Source of the DNA: Bacillota bacterium
GTDB taxonomy: Bacteria; Bacillota; Clostridia; Lachnospirales; Lachnospiraceae
Reading direction: 5' to 3'
DNA: 8,244 bases
Assembly (NCBI GenBank): GCA_023441145.1
Contig: JAEZQN010000388.1
Span: 1-8,244 of the forward strand
Shown: positions 1 to 6,641 of the stretch, in pieces
Position numbering within the stretch: the stretch's first letter is position 1
Layout of the letters: each line of letters begins with the position of its first letter
Notes under the pieces: model-generated
The model's input: only the letters and a program-made list of their open reading frames with translations
Told to the model about the DNA's origin: nothing
Databases searched by the model: none
Translations under genes and position numbers: made by a program

Positions 1-243
1 ATGTCAGGCTCCATCGTGAAAATAACGTATCAAGGTGAAAAAGCTACCGAGCCTGTCTTATCTAGCACCGCTTTAAAATATGATGTTATGTATAATATCT
101 TGCACGGTAAGATCGAATACATCGACTCCAAACCCCTTGGTATTCTTTATGTAAATATTATTGGCAATACAATAAATATAGAAAGTGTAATAGAGGAATT
201 AGCAGAGAAAACCTATAAAGTAGAGGTGATTTTAAGTGCTTAA
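1..243 (+). CDS. metN: MetN-type ABC transporter ATP-binding protein, C-terminal NIL domain (partial, 5' end outside window)
   Basis: The last 80 residues of a methionine-type ABC importer ATPase. The visible part is only the C-terminal NIL domain, the ferredoxin-like regulatory domain that in MetN binds methionine and inhibits transport when the cell is replete. Family-typical features are the opening strand IVKITYQGE, the EPVLS segment, the NILHGKIEYI core and the closing VEVIL strand. The Walker A, signature and Walker B motifs lie upstream of the window. The ATG at base 1 is therefore an internal Met codon and not the start. The stop (241-243) overlaps the metI start by eight bases, so the two are translationally coupled. 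No MetQ-like binding protein is visible; it would have to be upstream or elsewhere. Assignment to the MetN family is secure. The true substrate (L-/D-methionine or a related amino acid) is inferred from the family. Confidence 0.88.
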   Translation: MSGSIVKITYQGEKATEPVLSSTALKYDVMYNILHGKIEYIDSKPLGILYVNIIGNTINIESVIEELAEKTYKVEVILSA

Positions 244-901
244 TAGTATTATCAATTTGCGTTTTGACATTTTAACTGCATTATCACAAACAGCTTTTAT
301 GGTGCTTACCTCTCTGGTTGCAGCCGTAATCCTTGGAGGTGCTTTAGGACTCTTACTTTATACAACGTCAAGCGATTTATTTGTAAGAAATCAGATTATA
401 AATAAAATTACCGGAGTAATATTAAACGTCATTCGGTCAGTTCCTTTTTTAATACTTATGATCTTTCTTTTGCCATTATCTAAGGTGATTGTAGGTACAA
501 AGATAGGACCACAAGCGGTTATTGTTCCCTTGTCTATTGCGTCAATTGCCTTTTTTGCTAGACTTGCAGAAGCATCTTTTTCAGATATTAGTCGTGGGAT
601 CGTAGAGGCATCTGTAGCCTCCGGTGCAAAAAAAATATCTGTCATTATTAACATACTGATTCCAGAAGCTCTACCTTCCTTGGTAAAGAACATTACAGTA
701 ACTGCAATCTCTATACTGGGTTTTTCAGCAATGGCAGGACTTGTCGGCGGTGGTGGATTGGGAGACCTGGCATATCGATATGGTTATCAACGTTATCAAA
801 AAGAAATCATGATAGTTTGCGTTGCTATCTTAATTGTTCTTGTTCAACTGATCCAATGGGTTGGAGACTTTGTTGCTATAAAGCTTAATAAAAAACTATA
901 G
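236..901 (+). CDS. metI: MetI-type ABC transporter permease
   Basis: Inner-membrane permease that pairs with MetN to import methionine or a related amino acid. It has 221 residues, the usual length for MetI. Hydrophobic stretches at about 20-42, 58-81, 93-110, 150-170 and 190-215 fit the five-helix MetI fold. Family hallmarks are RSVPFLILM (67-75), the GTKIGPQA-VPL segment (87-99), the cytoplasmic EAA loop that contacts the ATPase (from Glu124, EASVASGA, ending in IPEALPS) and the C-terminal FSAMAG-GGGGLGDLAYRYGYQRYQ signature (written here with gaps). The GTG start at 236 lies inside the end of metN and gives a family-typical N-terminus. The gene is followed after 16 bases by the oxidoreductase gamma gene, with no terminator between. 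This links the transporter to the catabolic genes downstream. Confidence 0.93.
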   Translation: MLNSIINLRFDILTALSQTAFMVLTSLVAAVILGGALGLLLYTTSSDLFVRNQIINKITGVILNVIRSVPFLILMIFLLPLSKVIVGTKIGPQAVIVPLSIASIAFFARLAEASFSDISRGIVEASVASGAKKISVIINILIPEALPSLVKNITVTAISILGFSAMAGLVGGGGLGDLAYRYGYQRYQKEIMIVCVAILIVLVQLIQWVGDFVAIKLNKKL

Positions 902-917
902 GATGGAGTTGGTAGGT

Positions 918-1445
918 ATGATAGAAGTATTATGGTATGGCAGAGGAGGTCAAGGAGCCTTTACAGCTGCAAGGCTACTTGGATCAGCGTATTGTCTGAA
1001 AGATAGTTTACATTATGCCCTTGCTTTTCCCTCTTTTGGGCCGGAAAGAAGAGGAGCCCCTATTCGAGCTTTTACGAAGCTTGATCATACTCCCATCAAC
1101 AATCGAAGTGAAATAGAGAAAGCTGATTACATTATCTTTTTAGATGATACATTATATAACGATCATTCACTCTTAGAGTTAAAGCAAGACGGTAAAATAA
1201 TAGTGAATTCTAAAAAAGAAATTCGTAATTCTAATGTTGTTACGATTGATGCGGATTCGTTAGCTAATGAGATATTGAAATTACCAATTACAAATACCAT
1301 TATGCTTGGTGCACTTACCGCTTTATTTGATGGGGTTTTGGTAGAGGATATTGAAAGAGCCATTAAAGAAAGCTTACCTTACAAAATACAAGAAAAAAAC
1401 ATAATTGCTGTTTCTGCCGCAGCCAATAAGCTTTTGAGGAGGTAA
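918..1445 (+). CDS. 2-oxoacid:ferredoxin oxidoreductase, gamma subunit
   Basis: Gamma subunit (PorG/VorC type, Pfam POR family) of a CoA-acylating 2-oxoacid:ferredoxin oxidoreductase. In the heterotetramer this subunit forms domain III, which contributes to CoA binding and assembly. Visible hallmarks are the N-terminal WYGRGGQG motif (residues 6-13), the PSFGPERRGAP motif and the IIFLDDTL strand. I chose the ATG at 918 (175 residues) over the in-frame ATG at 903. The 918 start is preceded by GGATGGAG (901-908) at good spacing and gives the conserved short MIEVLWYGRGG beginning, while 903 has no ribosome binding site. The stop at 1443-1445 follows an AGGAGG that serves the next gene. The family cannot tell by itself whether pyruvate, a branched-chain, aromatic or methylthio 2-oxoacid is the substrate. 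Confidence 0.9.
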   Translation: MIEVLWYGRGGQGAFTAARLLGSAYCLKDSLHYALAFPSFGPERRGAPIRAFTKLDHTPINNRSEIEKADYIIFLDDTLYNDHSLLELKQDGKIIVNSKKEIRNSNVVTIDADSLANEILKLPITNTIMLGALTALFDGVLVEDIERAIKESLPYKIQEKNIIAVSAAANKLLRR

Positions 1446-1450
1446 ACGAA

Positions 1451-1741
1451 GTGAAACCATATTTAAGAGAGTTAGTACCTCAAACACTTGAAGAAATTCC
1501 AGAAACGACAGCTTATGAGGCTGGTTACCTTGTAACAAAGAATTCCGGATGGAGAAGTATTCGTCCCGTTATAGACACATCAAAATGCGTAGGATGTTTA
1601 CAGTGTTATTTATACTGCCCTGATGGTGTTATTTTCAAATCTAAAAACAAGGTGGGTGTTGATTATGATTTCTGCAAGGGATGCGGTATATGTAAAAAAA
1701 TGTGTAAAGTAGATGCAATTACGATGGAGGTGGAGAAATAG
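1451..1741 (+). CDS. 2-oxoacid:ferredoxin oxidoreductase, delta (2x[4Fe-4S] ferredoxin) subunit
   Basis: Electron-transfer subunit (PorD/VorD type) of the same enzyme; it passes electrons from the catalytic subunits to soluble ferredoxin. It has 96 residues. The N-terminal part has the family-typical GWRSIRPVID lead-in (33-42). Two [4Fe-4S] motifs follow: CVGCLQCYLYCP with Cys46, 49, 52 and 56, and CKGCGICKKMCK with Cys75, 78, 81 and 85. All eight ligands are present. The second motif ends in CK instead of the usual CP, a mild deviation. The GTG start at 1451 is supported by GAGGAGGT at 1436-1443, which sits inside the end of the gamma gene. Its TAG stop shares the G of the alpha GTG start (base 1741), so delta and alpha are translationally coupled. 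Confidence 0.93.
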   Translation: MKPYLRELVPQTLEEIPETTAYEAGYLVTKNSGWRSIRPVIDTSKCVGCLQCYLYCPDGVIFKSKNKVGVDYDFCKGCGICKKMCKVDAITMEVEK

Positions 1742-2913
1742 TGGCAAGAAAGTTTTTGTCAGGAAATGAGGCATTTGCAGAAGGTATTCGACTGGCAAAG
1801 CCTGAAGTTATTTCTGCATATCCAATCACCCCACAGACCATTGTGGTAGAAAAATTATCTGAAATGGTGGAAGAGGGGAGTCTCTTGTCGGAGTTCATTC
1901 ATGTTGAATCTGAGCATTCCGCACTTTCTTGTGCTATGGGAGCATCATCAGTAGGGGCAAGAGCATTTACAGCAACTTCTTCACAAGGACTTTTGTTTAT
2001 GGCAGAATGCCTTGCCTATGCTTCCGGTGGAAGATTTCCCATTGTAATGATGAATGCAAATCGCTCCACAGCTCTGCCCTGGAATATATATGGCGATCAA
2101 AGAGATTCGCTCTCTCAACTGGATAGTGGTTGGATTCAAGCCTATGCAGAGAGTGCACAAGAAAGCCTTGATTTAGCCTTGATGAGTTATTATATTGCGG
2201 AACATAAAGATGTTTCTACTCCTTTTATGGTGAACTTAGACGGATTTGTGCTAACCCATACATACGAGGTTGTAGACGTTCCCACAAAAGAACAGGCAGA
2301 TTTATTTTTGCCTCCCTTTGAAACGGATAACAAATTAGATTTAGATAACCCACGCAATTTAGCCTTTTCAGTAGGCCCTGCACAAAATATGGCTTTTAAA
2401 TATAAAGAACATCTTGGGATGCTAAGGGCAAAAGAAATCATAATACAGGCAGAGAAAGAATTTGGCCAATTATTTGGAAGATATTATTCAGGTTTAATTG
2501 AAAACTATCTTACAGAAGATGCTGAGTACATTCTAATTACATTAGGGAGTATTGCAGGACTTGTAAGGGAAACGATTGATAAACTCCGTGCCCAAGGTAA
2601 AAAGGTGGGACTGCTCAGAATTCGTTATGTTAGACCTTTTCCAAATGAAGAAATTGTAGATAGTATAAAAAGTGCTCGTCGTATTGCAGTTTTAGAAAAA
2701 GATATATCTTTTGGCAATGAGGGTACTGTTTACACAAATGTGAATTCTGCCTTACATAAAGCAGGTATATCCACACCATGCTTTAATTACATAGGTGGTC
2801 TTGGTGGAAAGAACATTTCAGGAGATGAAATTGAAGCAATATTTAATGGACTCGATAATGAAAATAGTCGAGTTAACTTTTTAGGACTCGGAGGTGAAAG
2901 CAAATGGCATTAA
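1741..2913 (+). CDS. 2-oxoacid:ferredoxin oxidoreductase, alpha subunit
   Basis: Large subunit (PorA/VorA type, 390 residues) that carries the pyrimidine-binding half of the thiamine diphosphate site (domain I) and the transketolase C-like domain II. Hallmarks are SAYPITPQT (25-33), whose Thr30 matches the conserved substrate-contacting Thr of pyruvate:ferredoxin oxidoreductases, the HVESEHSALSCAMGAS segment (53-68) with Glu55/Glu57, and MMNANRS followed by the YGDQRDS loop. Domain II begins near residue 255 (YILITLGS) and includes GLLRIRYVRPFPNEEI. The start is GTG at 1741, supported by GGAGGTGGAG at 1726-1735. The 3' end overlaps the beta start by ten bases. The gene order gamma-delta-alpha-beta is that of the four-subunit enzymes of Thermotoga and archaea, not the single-chain pyruvate enzyme most clostridia use for central metabolism. 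This favours a dedicated amino-acid catabolic role. Confidence 0.93.
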   Translation: MARKFLSGNEAFAEGIRLAKPEVISAYPITPQTIVVEKLSEMVEEGSLLSEFIHVESEHSALSCAMGASSVGARAFTATSSQGLLFMAECLAYASGGRFPIVMMNANRSTALPWNIYGDQRDSLSQLDSGWIQAYAESAQESLDLALMSYYIAEHKDVSTPFMVNLDGFVLTHTYEVVDVPTKEQADLFLPPFETDNKLDLDNPRNLAFSVGPAQNMAFKYKEHLGMLRAKEIIIQAEKEFGQLFGRYYSGLIENYLTEDAEYILITLGSIAGLVRETIDKLRAQGKKVGLLRIRYVRPFPNEEIVDSIKSARRIAVLEKDISFGNEGTVYTNVNSALHKAGISTPCFNYIGGLGGKNISGDEIEAIFNGLDNENSRVNFLGLGGESKWH

Positions 2914-3797
2914 ATGCGAAAAACTTAAATGAAGATGAGTTGTTTTTTGGGCATAAGGCTTGTGCAGGTTGTGGTGGTAGCCTTGCTGTAAGAGTAGCTC
3001 TAAAAGTTTTAGGGCAGCGTTCTATTGCAGTTTTACCTGCTGGGTGTATGTCTGCTGTTGGCTTTAATTTTCCTCAGCTATGTTTTTCAAACAATGCTAT
3101 TATATCAACGTTTGCGGGTACTGCTTCTATGCTTACAGGAATTGAGGCCGGACTTCGAGCGAAAGGTATATCTGACTTTCATGCAGTAGGGTTTGCAGGA
3201 GATGGAGCTACTGCAGATATTGGTTTTGGAGTATTATCGGGAGCTATTGATCGAGGTGATAACATCTTATATATATGTTACGACAATGAAGCCTATATGA
3301 ATACAGGGGTTCAAAAAAGTTCGCTTACTCCTTTTGGTTCCAAGACTACGACTACACCTGCCGGTAATAATATTCGTGGAAACCTTCGCCCTAAAAAAAA
3401 TATGTTTGAAATTGTAGCAGCTCATGGAATAGAATATGCGGCAACTGCAAGCATTGGATATCTTAACGATTTTATTGCCAAGGTTCATAAAGCTTCAAAA
3501 ATCAAAGGAACAAAGTACATCCATGTTATTGCACCATGCCCGACAGGTTGGGGTATAGAGTCCGATGAAACAGTGGAAATAGCAAAAGAAGTTGTGGATT
3601 GTGGATTATGGATTCTTGCTGAATATGAACAAGGGGAGTTCATTTTAAATCATAGACCGAAAGAATTTGGGAGTGTAGACACCTACTTACAAAAGCAAAG
3701 ACGATTTAACCATCTAACTGATGAGGATATGAAAATCGTTTCTACATCACGGGATGCAAAATGGAAAGTAGTTGAAAAGGATTATATTAATGGATAG
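2904..3797 (+). CDS. 2-oxoacid:ferredoxin oxidoreductase, beta (TPP-binding) subunit
   Basis: Catalytic beta subunit (PorB/VorB type, 297 residues) that binds the diphosphate of thiamine diphosphate and one [4Fe-4S] cluster. The TPP motif runs from Gly99-Asp100-Gly101 (GDGATADIG) to Asp127-Asn128 in YDNEAYMNTGVQ, as in the family. The proximal cluster ligands are Cys20, Cys23 (CAGCGG) and Cys48 (PAGCMSAVG), with the same 3- and 25-residue spacing known from pyruvate:ferredoxin oxidoreductase, and Cys212 in APCPTGW is the expected fourth ligand. The start at 2904 overlaps the alpha gene and has GGAGGTGA at 2890-2897. The STA(T)-rich loop after the TPP motif (SKTTTTPAGN) is family-typical. The protein appears intact with all catalytic residues. 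Substrate range is not readable from these motifs. Confidence 0.93.
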   Translation: MALNAKNLNEDELFFGHKACAGCGGSLAVRVALKVLGQRSIAVLPAGCMSAVGFNFPQLCFSNNAIISTFAGTASMLTGIEAGLRAKGISDFHAVGFAGDGATADIGFGVLSGAIDRGDNILYICYDNEAYMNTGVQKSSLTPFGSKTTTTPAGNNIRGNLRPKKNMFEIVAAHGIEYAATASIGYLNDFIAKVHKASKIKGTKYIHVIAPCPTGWGIESDETVEIAKEVVDCGLWILAEYEQGEFILNHRPKEFGSVDTYLQKQRRFNHLTDEDMKIVSTSRDAKWKVVEKDYING

Positions 3798-3807
3798 GAG
3801 AATGCAT

Positions 3808-5148
3808 ATGGCTCATGATATAAACAACAAATACTGGAATGAAGAATTGGAAACCTTACCTAGAACAAAGCTAGAAGAAAAACAACTTAATGATTTAAAG
3901 GAAATTATTGAATTTTCCTATGTAAATTCCCCATATTATAAACGCTCTTTTGATGAGGCAGGAGTTAGCCCAAGTGATATTAAGGTCTTGTCTGATATTC
4001 AGAAATTCCCATTCATCGATAAAAAAACTCAGCGTGATACACAGGGGGTTGGTTCATTTCTAGGAGAACTATGTGCCGTACCGGAGGAAGATGTTATATT
4101 CATATCTACCTCATCAGGTTCCACTGGTGTACCCACAATGAGTCCATTTACAAAGAAAGATTTTGATGAGTTTCAGGATGCAGAAAGTCGATGGTTTTGG
4201 CAGATAGGGATGCGACCAAAAGACCGTTATGTTCACGCACTAAACTTTTCTCTCTATGTAGGAGGTCCTGATGTTATCGGCGCTCAAAATCTTGGAGCGT
4301 TGTGTATTTGGGGTGGTACGCTACCAAGTGAAAGACTACTGTTTATCCTTAAATCATATCAACCAACAATTATCTGGACCAGCCCATCCTATGCTTGGCA
4401 GCTTGGAGAAAAGGCACTAAAAAGTGGTATTGACCCTAAGAAGGATTTGAATATAAAGAAAATAATTGTAGCAGGAGAACTTGGCGGTTCAATCGAGGCA
4501 ACAAGAAAAGCGATTGAGGAGCTTTGGGGTGCTGAAGTTTTTGATTTTTACGGACTATCTGATATTTTCGGAGCTTGTGCGGCAATGTGTGAAGTTAAAG
4601 ATGGTCTACATATAGCTGAGGATCATATTCTTGTTGAAACAGTAGATATTCATACTGGAGAAATTTTAAAGCCAGGTGAAGTTGGTGAATTAGTATTCAC
4701 CACACTTCGCAAACACGCAAGACCGCTGATTCGTTTCCGCACAGGAGATATTGGTTGGATAGATAACAACAAATGCTCCTGTGGTCGTACTCACGGGAGA
4801 ATACACATAAGTGGTCGTAAGGATGATATGTTTATAGTTTCCGCTGTTAACGTATTTCCTAGTGACATCGAGGCTGTTATTAGAGATATTGATGATATTA
4901 CGGGTGAATATTTAATCCGTGTGTTTGAAAAGGATTATACTTGTCAGTATTCAGTTGAAATTGAGAAGAAGAGAGAGAATAAGGATTCAGATGAAACGAT
5001 TGCAGCAAAGGTATCGGATGCACTAAAAGCAAGAATCGGAGTGAAACCAAGTAAGGTTGTTGTTCATTCAGATGGTGGTCTGAATACTCGTTCCGAGCAT
5101 AAGTCACGAAGAATTATAAATGAGAGAAACACGGATTATAGTATTTAG
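3808..5148 (+). CDS. PaaK-like AMP-forming acyl/aryl-CoA ligase
   Basis: Member of the phenylacetate-CoA ligase (PaaK) branch of adenylate-forming enzymes, 446 residues, close to the usual 430-440. It activates a carboxylic acid as acyl-AMP and transfers it to CoA; the reaction is in principle reversible. Visible motifs are the phosphate-binding loop SSGSTGVPT (102-110), YGLSDIFG (248-255), RTGDIGW (from Arg311), the CSCGRTHGRI segment (from Cys323) and GRKDDMFIVSAVNVFPSDIE, which opens the mobile C-terminal domain. Lys432 in SEHKSRR matches the C-terminal catalytic lysine. I chose ATG 3808 because AGGAG at 3796-3800 sits seven bases upstream; the upstream TTG (3772) and ATGs (3790, 3802) are in frame but badly placed. 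The true substrate may be a phenylacetate-like or short-chain acid. PaaK homologues often sit beside indolepyruvate-type oxidoreductases in anaerobes, which fits this context. Confidence 0.87.
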   Translation: MAHDINNKYWNEELETLPRTKLEEKQLNDLKEIIEFSYVNSPYYKRSFDEAGVSPSDIKVLSDIQKFPFIDKKTQRDTQGVGSFLGELCAVPEEDVIFISTSSGSTGVPTMSPFTKKDFDEFQDAESRWFWQIGMRPKDRYVHALNFSLYVGGPDVIGAQNLGALCIWGGTLPSERLLFILKSYQPTIIWTSPSYAWQLGEKALKSGIDPKKDLNIKKIIVAGELGGSIEATRKAIEELWGAEVFDFYGLSDIFGACAAMCEVKDGLHIAEDHILVETVDIHTGEILKPGEVGELVFTTLRKHARPLIRFRTGDIGWIDNNKCSCGRTHGRIHISGRKDDMFIVSAVNVFPSDIEAVIRDIDDITGEYLIRVFEKDYTCQYSVEIEKKRENKDSDETIAAKVSDALKARIGVKPSKVVVHSDGGLNTRSEHKSRRIINERNTDYSI

Positions 5149-5162
5149 TATAGGAGAATAAT

Positions 5163-6329
5163 ATGGCAAAGCTTTCAGATAGGACCAAGGATTTTACTGA
5201 TTCGGTTATTCGAAGGATGACCAGAGTATCGTTGCAATATAATGCTGTAAATTTATCGCAGGGATTTCCTGATTTTGAACCTCCAAAGGAAATTTTAAAT
5301 AGACTGAAGGAAGTTGTGAATGAGGACTTTCATCAGTACTCCATAACTTGGGGGGCGAGGAATTTTAGAGAAGCACTGGCTAATAAGCAGTCTAAACTCA
5401 TGGGTAGAAATATTGATCCTAACGCTGAGATTGTAGTTACCTGTGGTAGCACTGAGGCTATGATGGCGGCAATGATGACGGTTGCAAATCCAGGCGATAA
5501 GGTTATTGTATTTTCTCCTTTTTATGAAAACTATGCTGCGGATACAATTTTATCAGGTGCTAAGCCAATTTATGTTCCTCTTTATCCACCGGAGTTTAAT
5601 TTCAAAGTGGATGAATTACAAGCTGCATTTAAGTTAAATCCCAAAGCACTCATTTTGTGCAATCCTTCCAATCCATGTGGTAAGGTTTTTAGTCTTGAGG
5701 AGTTAAACATCATAGCTGAGTTTGCAAAAAAATATGATACCTTTGTTATCACAGATGAGGTGTATGAGCATATTGTTTATGAGCCAAATCAGCACATTTA
5801 CTTTGCATCATTACCTGATATGTGGGAACGAACGATTTCATGTAGCTCACTATCCAAAACATACTCTATTACCGGTTGGCGTTAAGGATACATCATTGCT
5901 CCCCCTCGAATAATAGATGTGGCAAAAAAAGTCCATGACTTCTTAACTGTTGGAGCAGCAGCACCTCTTCAGGAGGCTGCAGTTACAGGATTAAAATTTA
6001 CTGATGAGTATTACGAGTGGCTCAAAAAAAAATACACAAGGAAAAGAGAATTATTTTTAAAAGGGCTTGATGATATTGGAATTTCTCATACCACACCAGG
6101 GGGAGCTTACTATGTGCTTTCAGATATTTCTGAGTTTAATTTTAAAAGTGACCTTGAGTTTTGTGAGGTTCTTGCAAGAGATGTAGGGGTCGGGGCAGTA
6201 CCTGGATCTAGCTTTTTCAAGGAAGATGTACATCATTTAGTAAGACTACACTTTGCTAAGAAAGACGAAACCCTGCATGAGGCTCTGAATAGATTAGAGA
6301 GCATAAGGAAGAAGATTCGACCACGATAA
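5163..6329 (+). pseudogene. Class I PLP-dependent aminotransferase interrupted by an in-frame TAA
   Basis: A fold-type I aminotransferase (aspartate/kynurenine aminotransferase and YbdL-like methionine aminotransferase group) that would be 388 residues long including the interrupted position. The first part, 240 residues, has the NLSQGFPDF N-terminal signature, NPSNPCG with Asn170, TDEVYEH with Asp198 and Tyr201, and the PLP lysine Lys232 in SLSKTYSITGWR. Codon 241 (5883-5885) is TAA. Reading continues in the same frame as GYIIAPP and on to the stop at 6327-6329. The second part carries the C-terminal small domain with Arg361 in VRLHFAKKDETL, which matches the conserved carboxylate-binding Arg. 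Most relatives have Leu (TGWRLGY) at codon 241, so one TTA-to-TAA change explains the break. The truncated product would lack the substrate-binding Arg and be inactive. A GTG at 5919 lacks a ribosome binding site. AGGAG at 5152-5156 supports the start. It would supply the 2-oxoacid for the upstream oxidoreductase. Confidence 0.9.
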
Positions 6330-6378
6330 CTTACTTATAAGAGAAGATGTAGAACAGTTCGTCCATTACATAACAATA

Positions 6379-6420
6379 AGCCTACAAATGCAGTTGCTAC
6401 AGCATTTGTGGGCTCTCTTT
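6379..6420 (+). terminator. Hairpin at end of the catabolic operon
   Basis: A 13-base-pair stem with one G-T wobble (6379-6391 AGCCTACAAATGC with 6402-6414 GCATTTGTGGGCT), a ten-base loop and then CTCTTT. It lies 49 bases after the aminotransferase stop. The T tract is short, so termination may be partial or help from the next small hairpin may matter. It is the only good stem between the operon and uvsE. Confidence 0.7.
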
Positions 6421-6436
6421 GTGTCTCCTCACAAAG
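6417..6436 (+). repeat. Small inverted repeat directly after the terminator
   Basis: CTTTGTG (6417-6423) and CACAAAG (6430-6436) form a perfect seven-base-pair stem with a six-base loop, beginning two bases after the main terminator stem. It overlaps the terminator's T-rich tail, so the two structures could compete or stack. It may be simply part of the transcript end. Confidence 0.4.
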
Positions 6437-6468
6437 TAAATTACTACTTACTAATGGATAATTTGTAA

Positions 6469-6641
6469 ATAGATAGTCTAAACACACAGGACCTTACTTT
6501 TGAACATACTGATCATAATCCAGATGTCATGAAGGTTACTTTAAAATAGATGACGAGATAATAATTTTAAGGAAATTACAGAACACTAAGACAAGTGTTG
6601 TAATTATATTATATTTTAAAATTAGAAGGGAACTATTATGA
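6469..6641 (+). pseudogene. Possible decayed short reading frame before uvsE (unrecognised)
   Basis: The gap 6330-6637 has no intact gene. From 6469 a stretch without a start codon reads with a protein-like composition (around DLTFEHTDHNPDVMKVTLK) up to a TAG at 6547-6549. If one A is added to the AAAA run at 6543-6546, the frame continues as IDDEIIILRKLQN and on to a TGA at 6639-6641, which overlaps the uvsE ATG in an ATGA arrangement. I do not recognise a family, and AT-rich DNA can give such readings by chance. The rest of the gap (6437-6468) shows nothing. Weak support only. Confidence 0.22.

Noticed and set aside
391..693. Open frame on the minus strand inside metI
   Set aside because: It is antisense to a clearly conserved permease, has no ribosome binding site and no recognisable protein features.
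903..917. Upstream ATG as the start of the gamma subunit
   Set aside because: No ribosome binding site precedes it and it adds five residues not seen in the family; the ATG at 918 has GGATGGAG at suitable spacing.
2190..2441. Open frame on the minus strand inside the oxidoreductase alpha gene
   Set aside because: Shadow of a well-conserved coding frame; composition is not protein-like for this organism. Similar antisense frames in the beta, ligase and uvsE genes were rejected for the same reason.
3772..3807. TTG, ATG 3790 or ATG 3802 as the start of the ligase
   Set aside because: The AGGAG at 3796-3800 is correctly spaced only for the ATG at 3808, and the earlier starts overlap the beta gene.
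5883..5885. Recoded amino acid (selenocysteine or pyrrolysine) at the internal stop
   Set aside because: The codon is TAA, whereas selenocysteine uses TGA and pyrrolysine TAG, and relatives carry an ordinary Leu here.
5919..6329. Separate gene starting at GTG 5919
   Set aside because: It is the in-frame C-terminal half of the aminotransferase, there is no ribosome binding site before it, and the residues between the TAA and the GTG (GYIIAPP...) also fit the family.
6330..6637. tRNA, CRISPR array or riboswitch in the gap before uvsE
   Set aside because: No cloverleaf, no spaced direct repeats and no known riboswitch core are visible; only hairpins and an AT-rich stretch.
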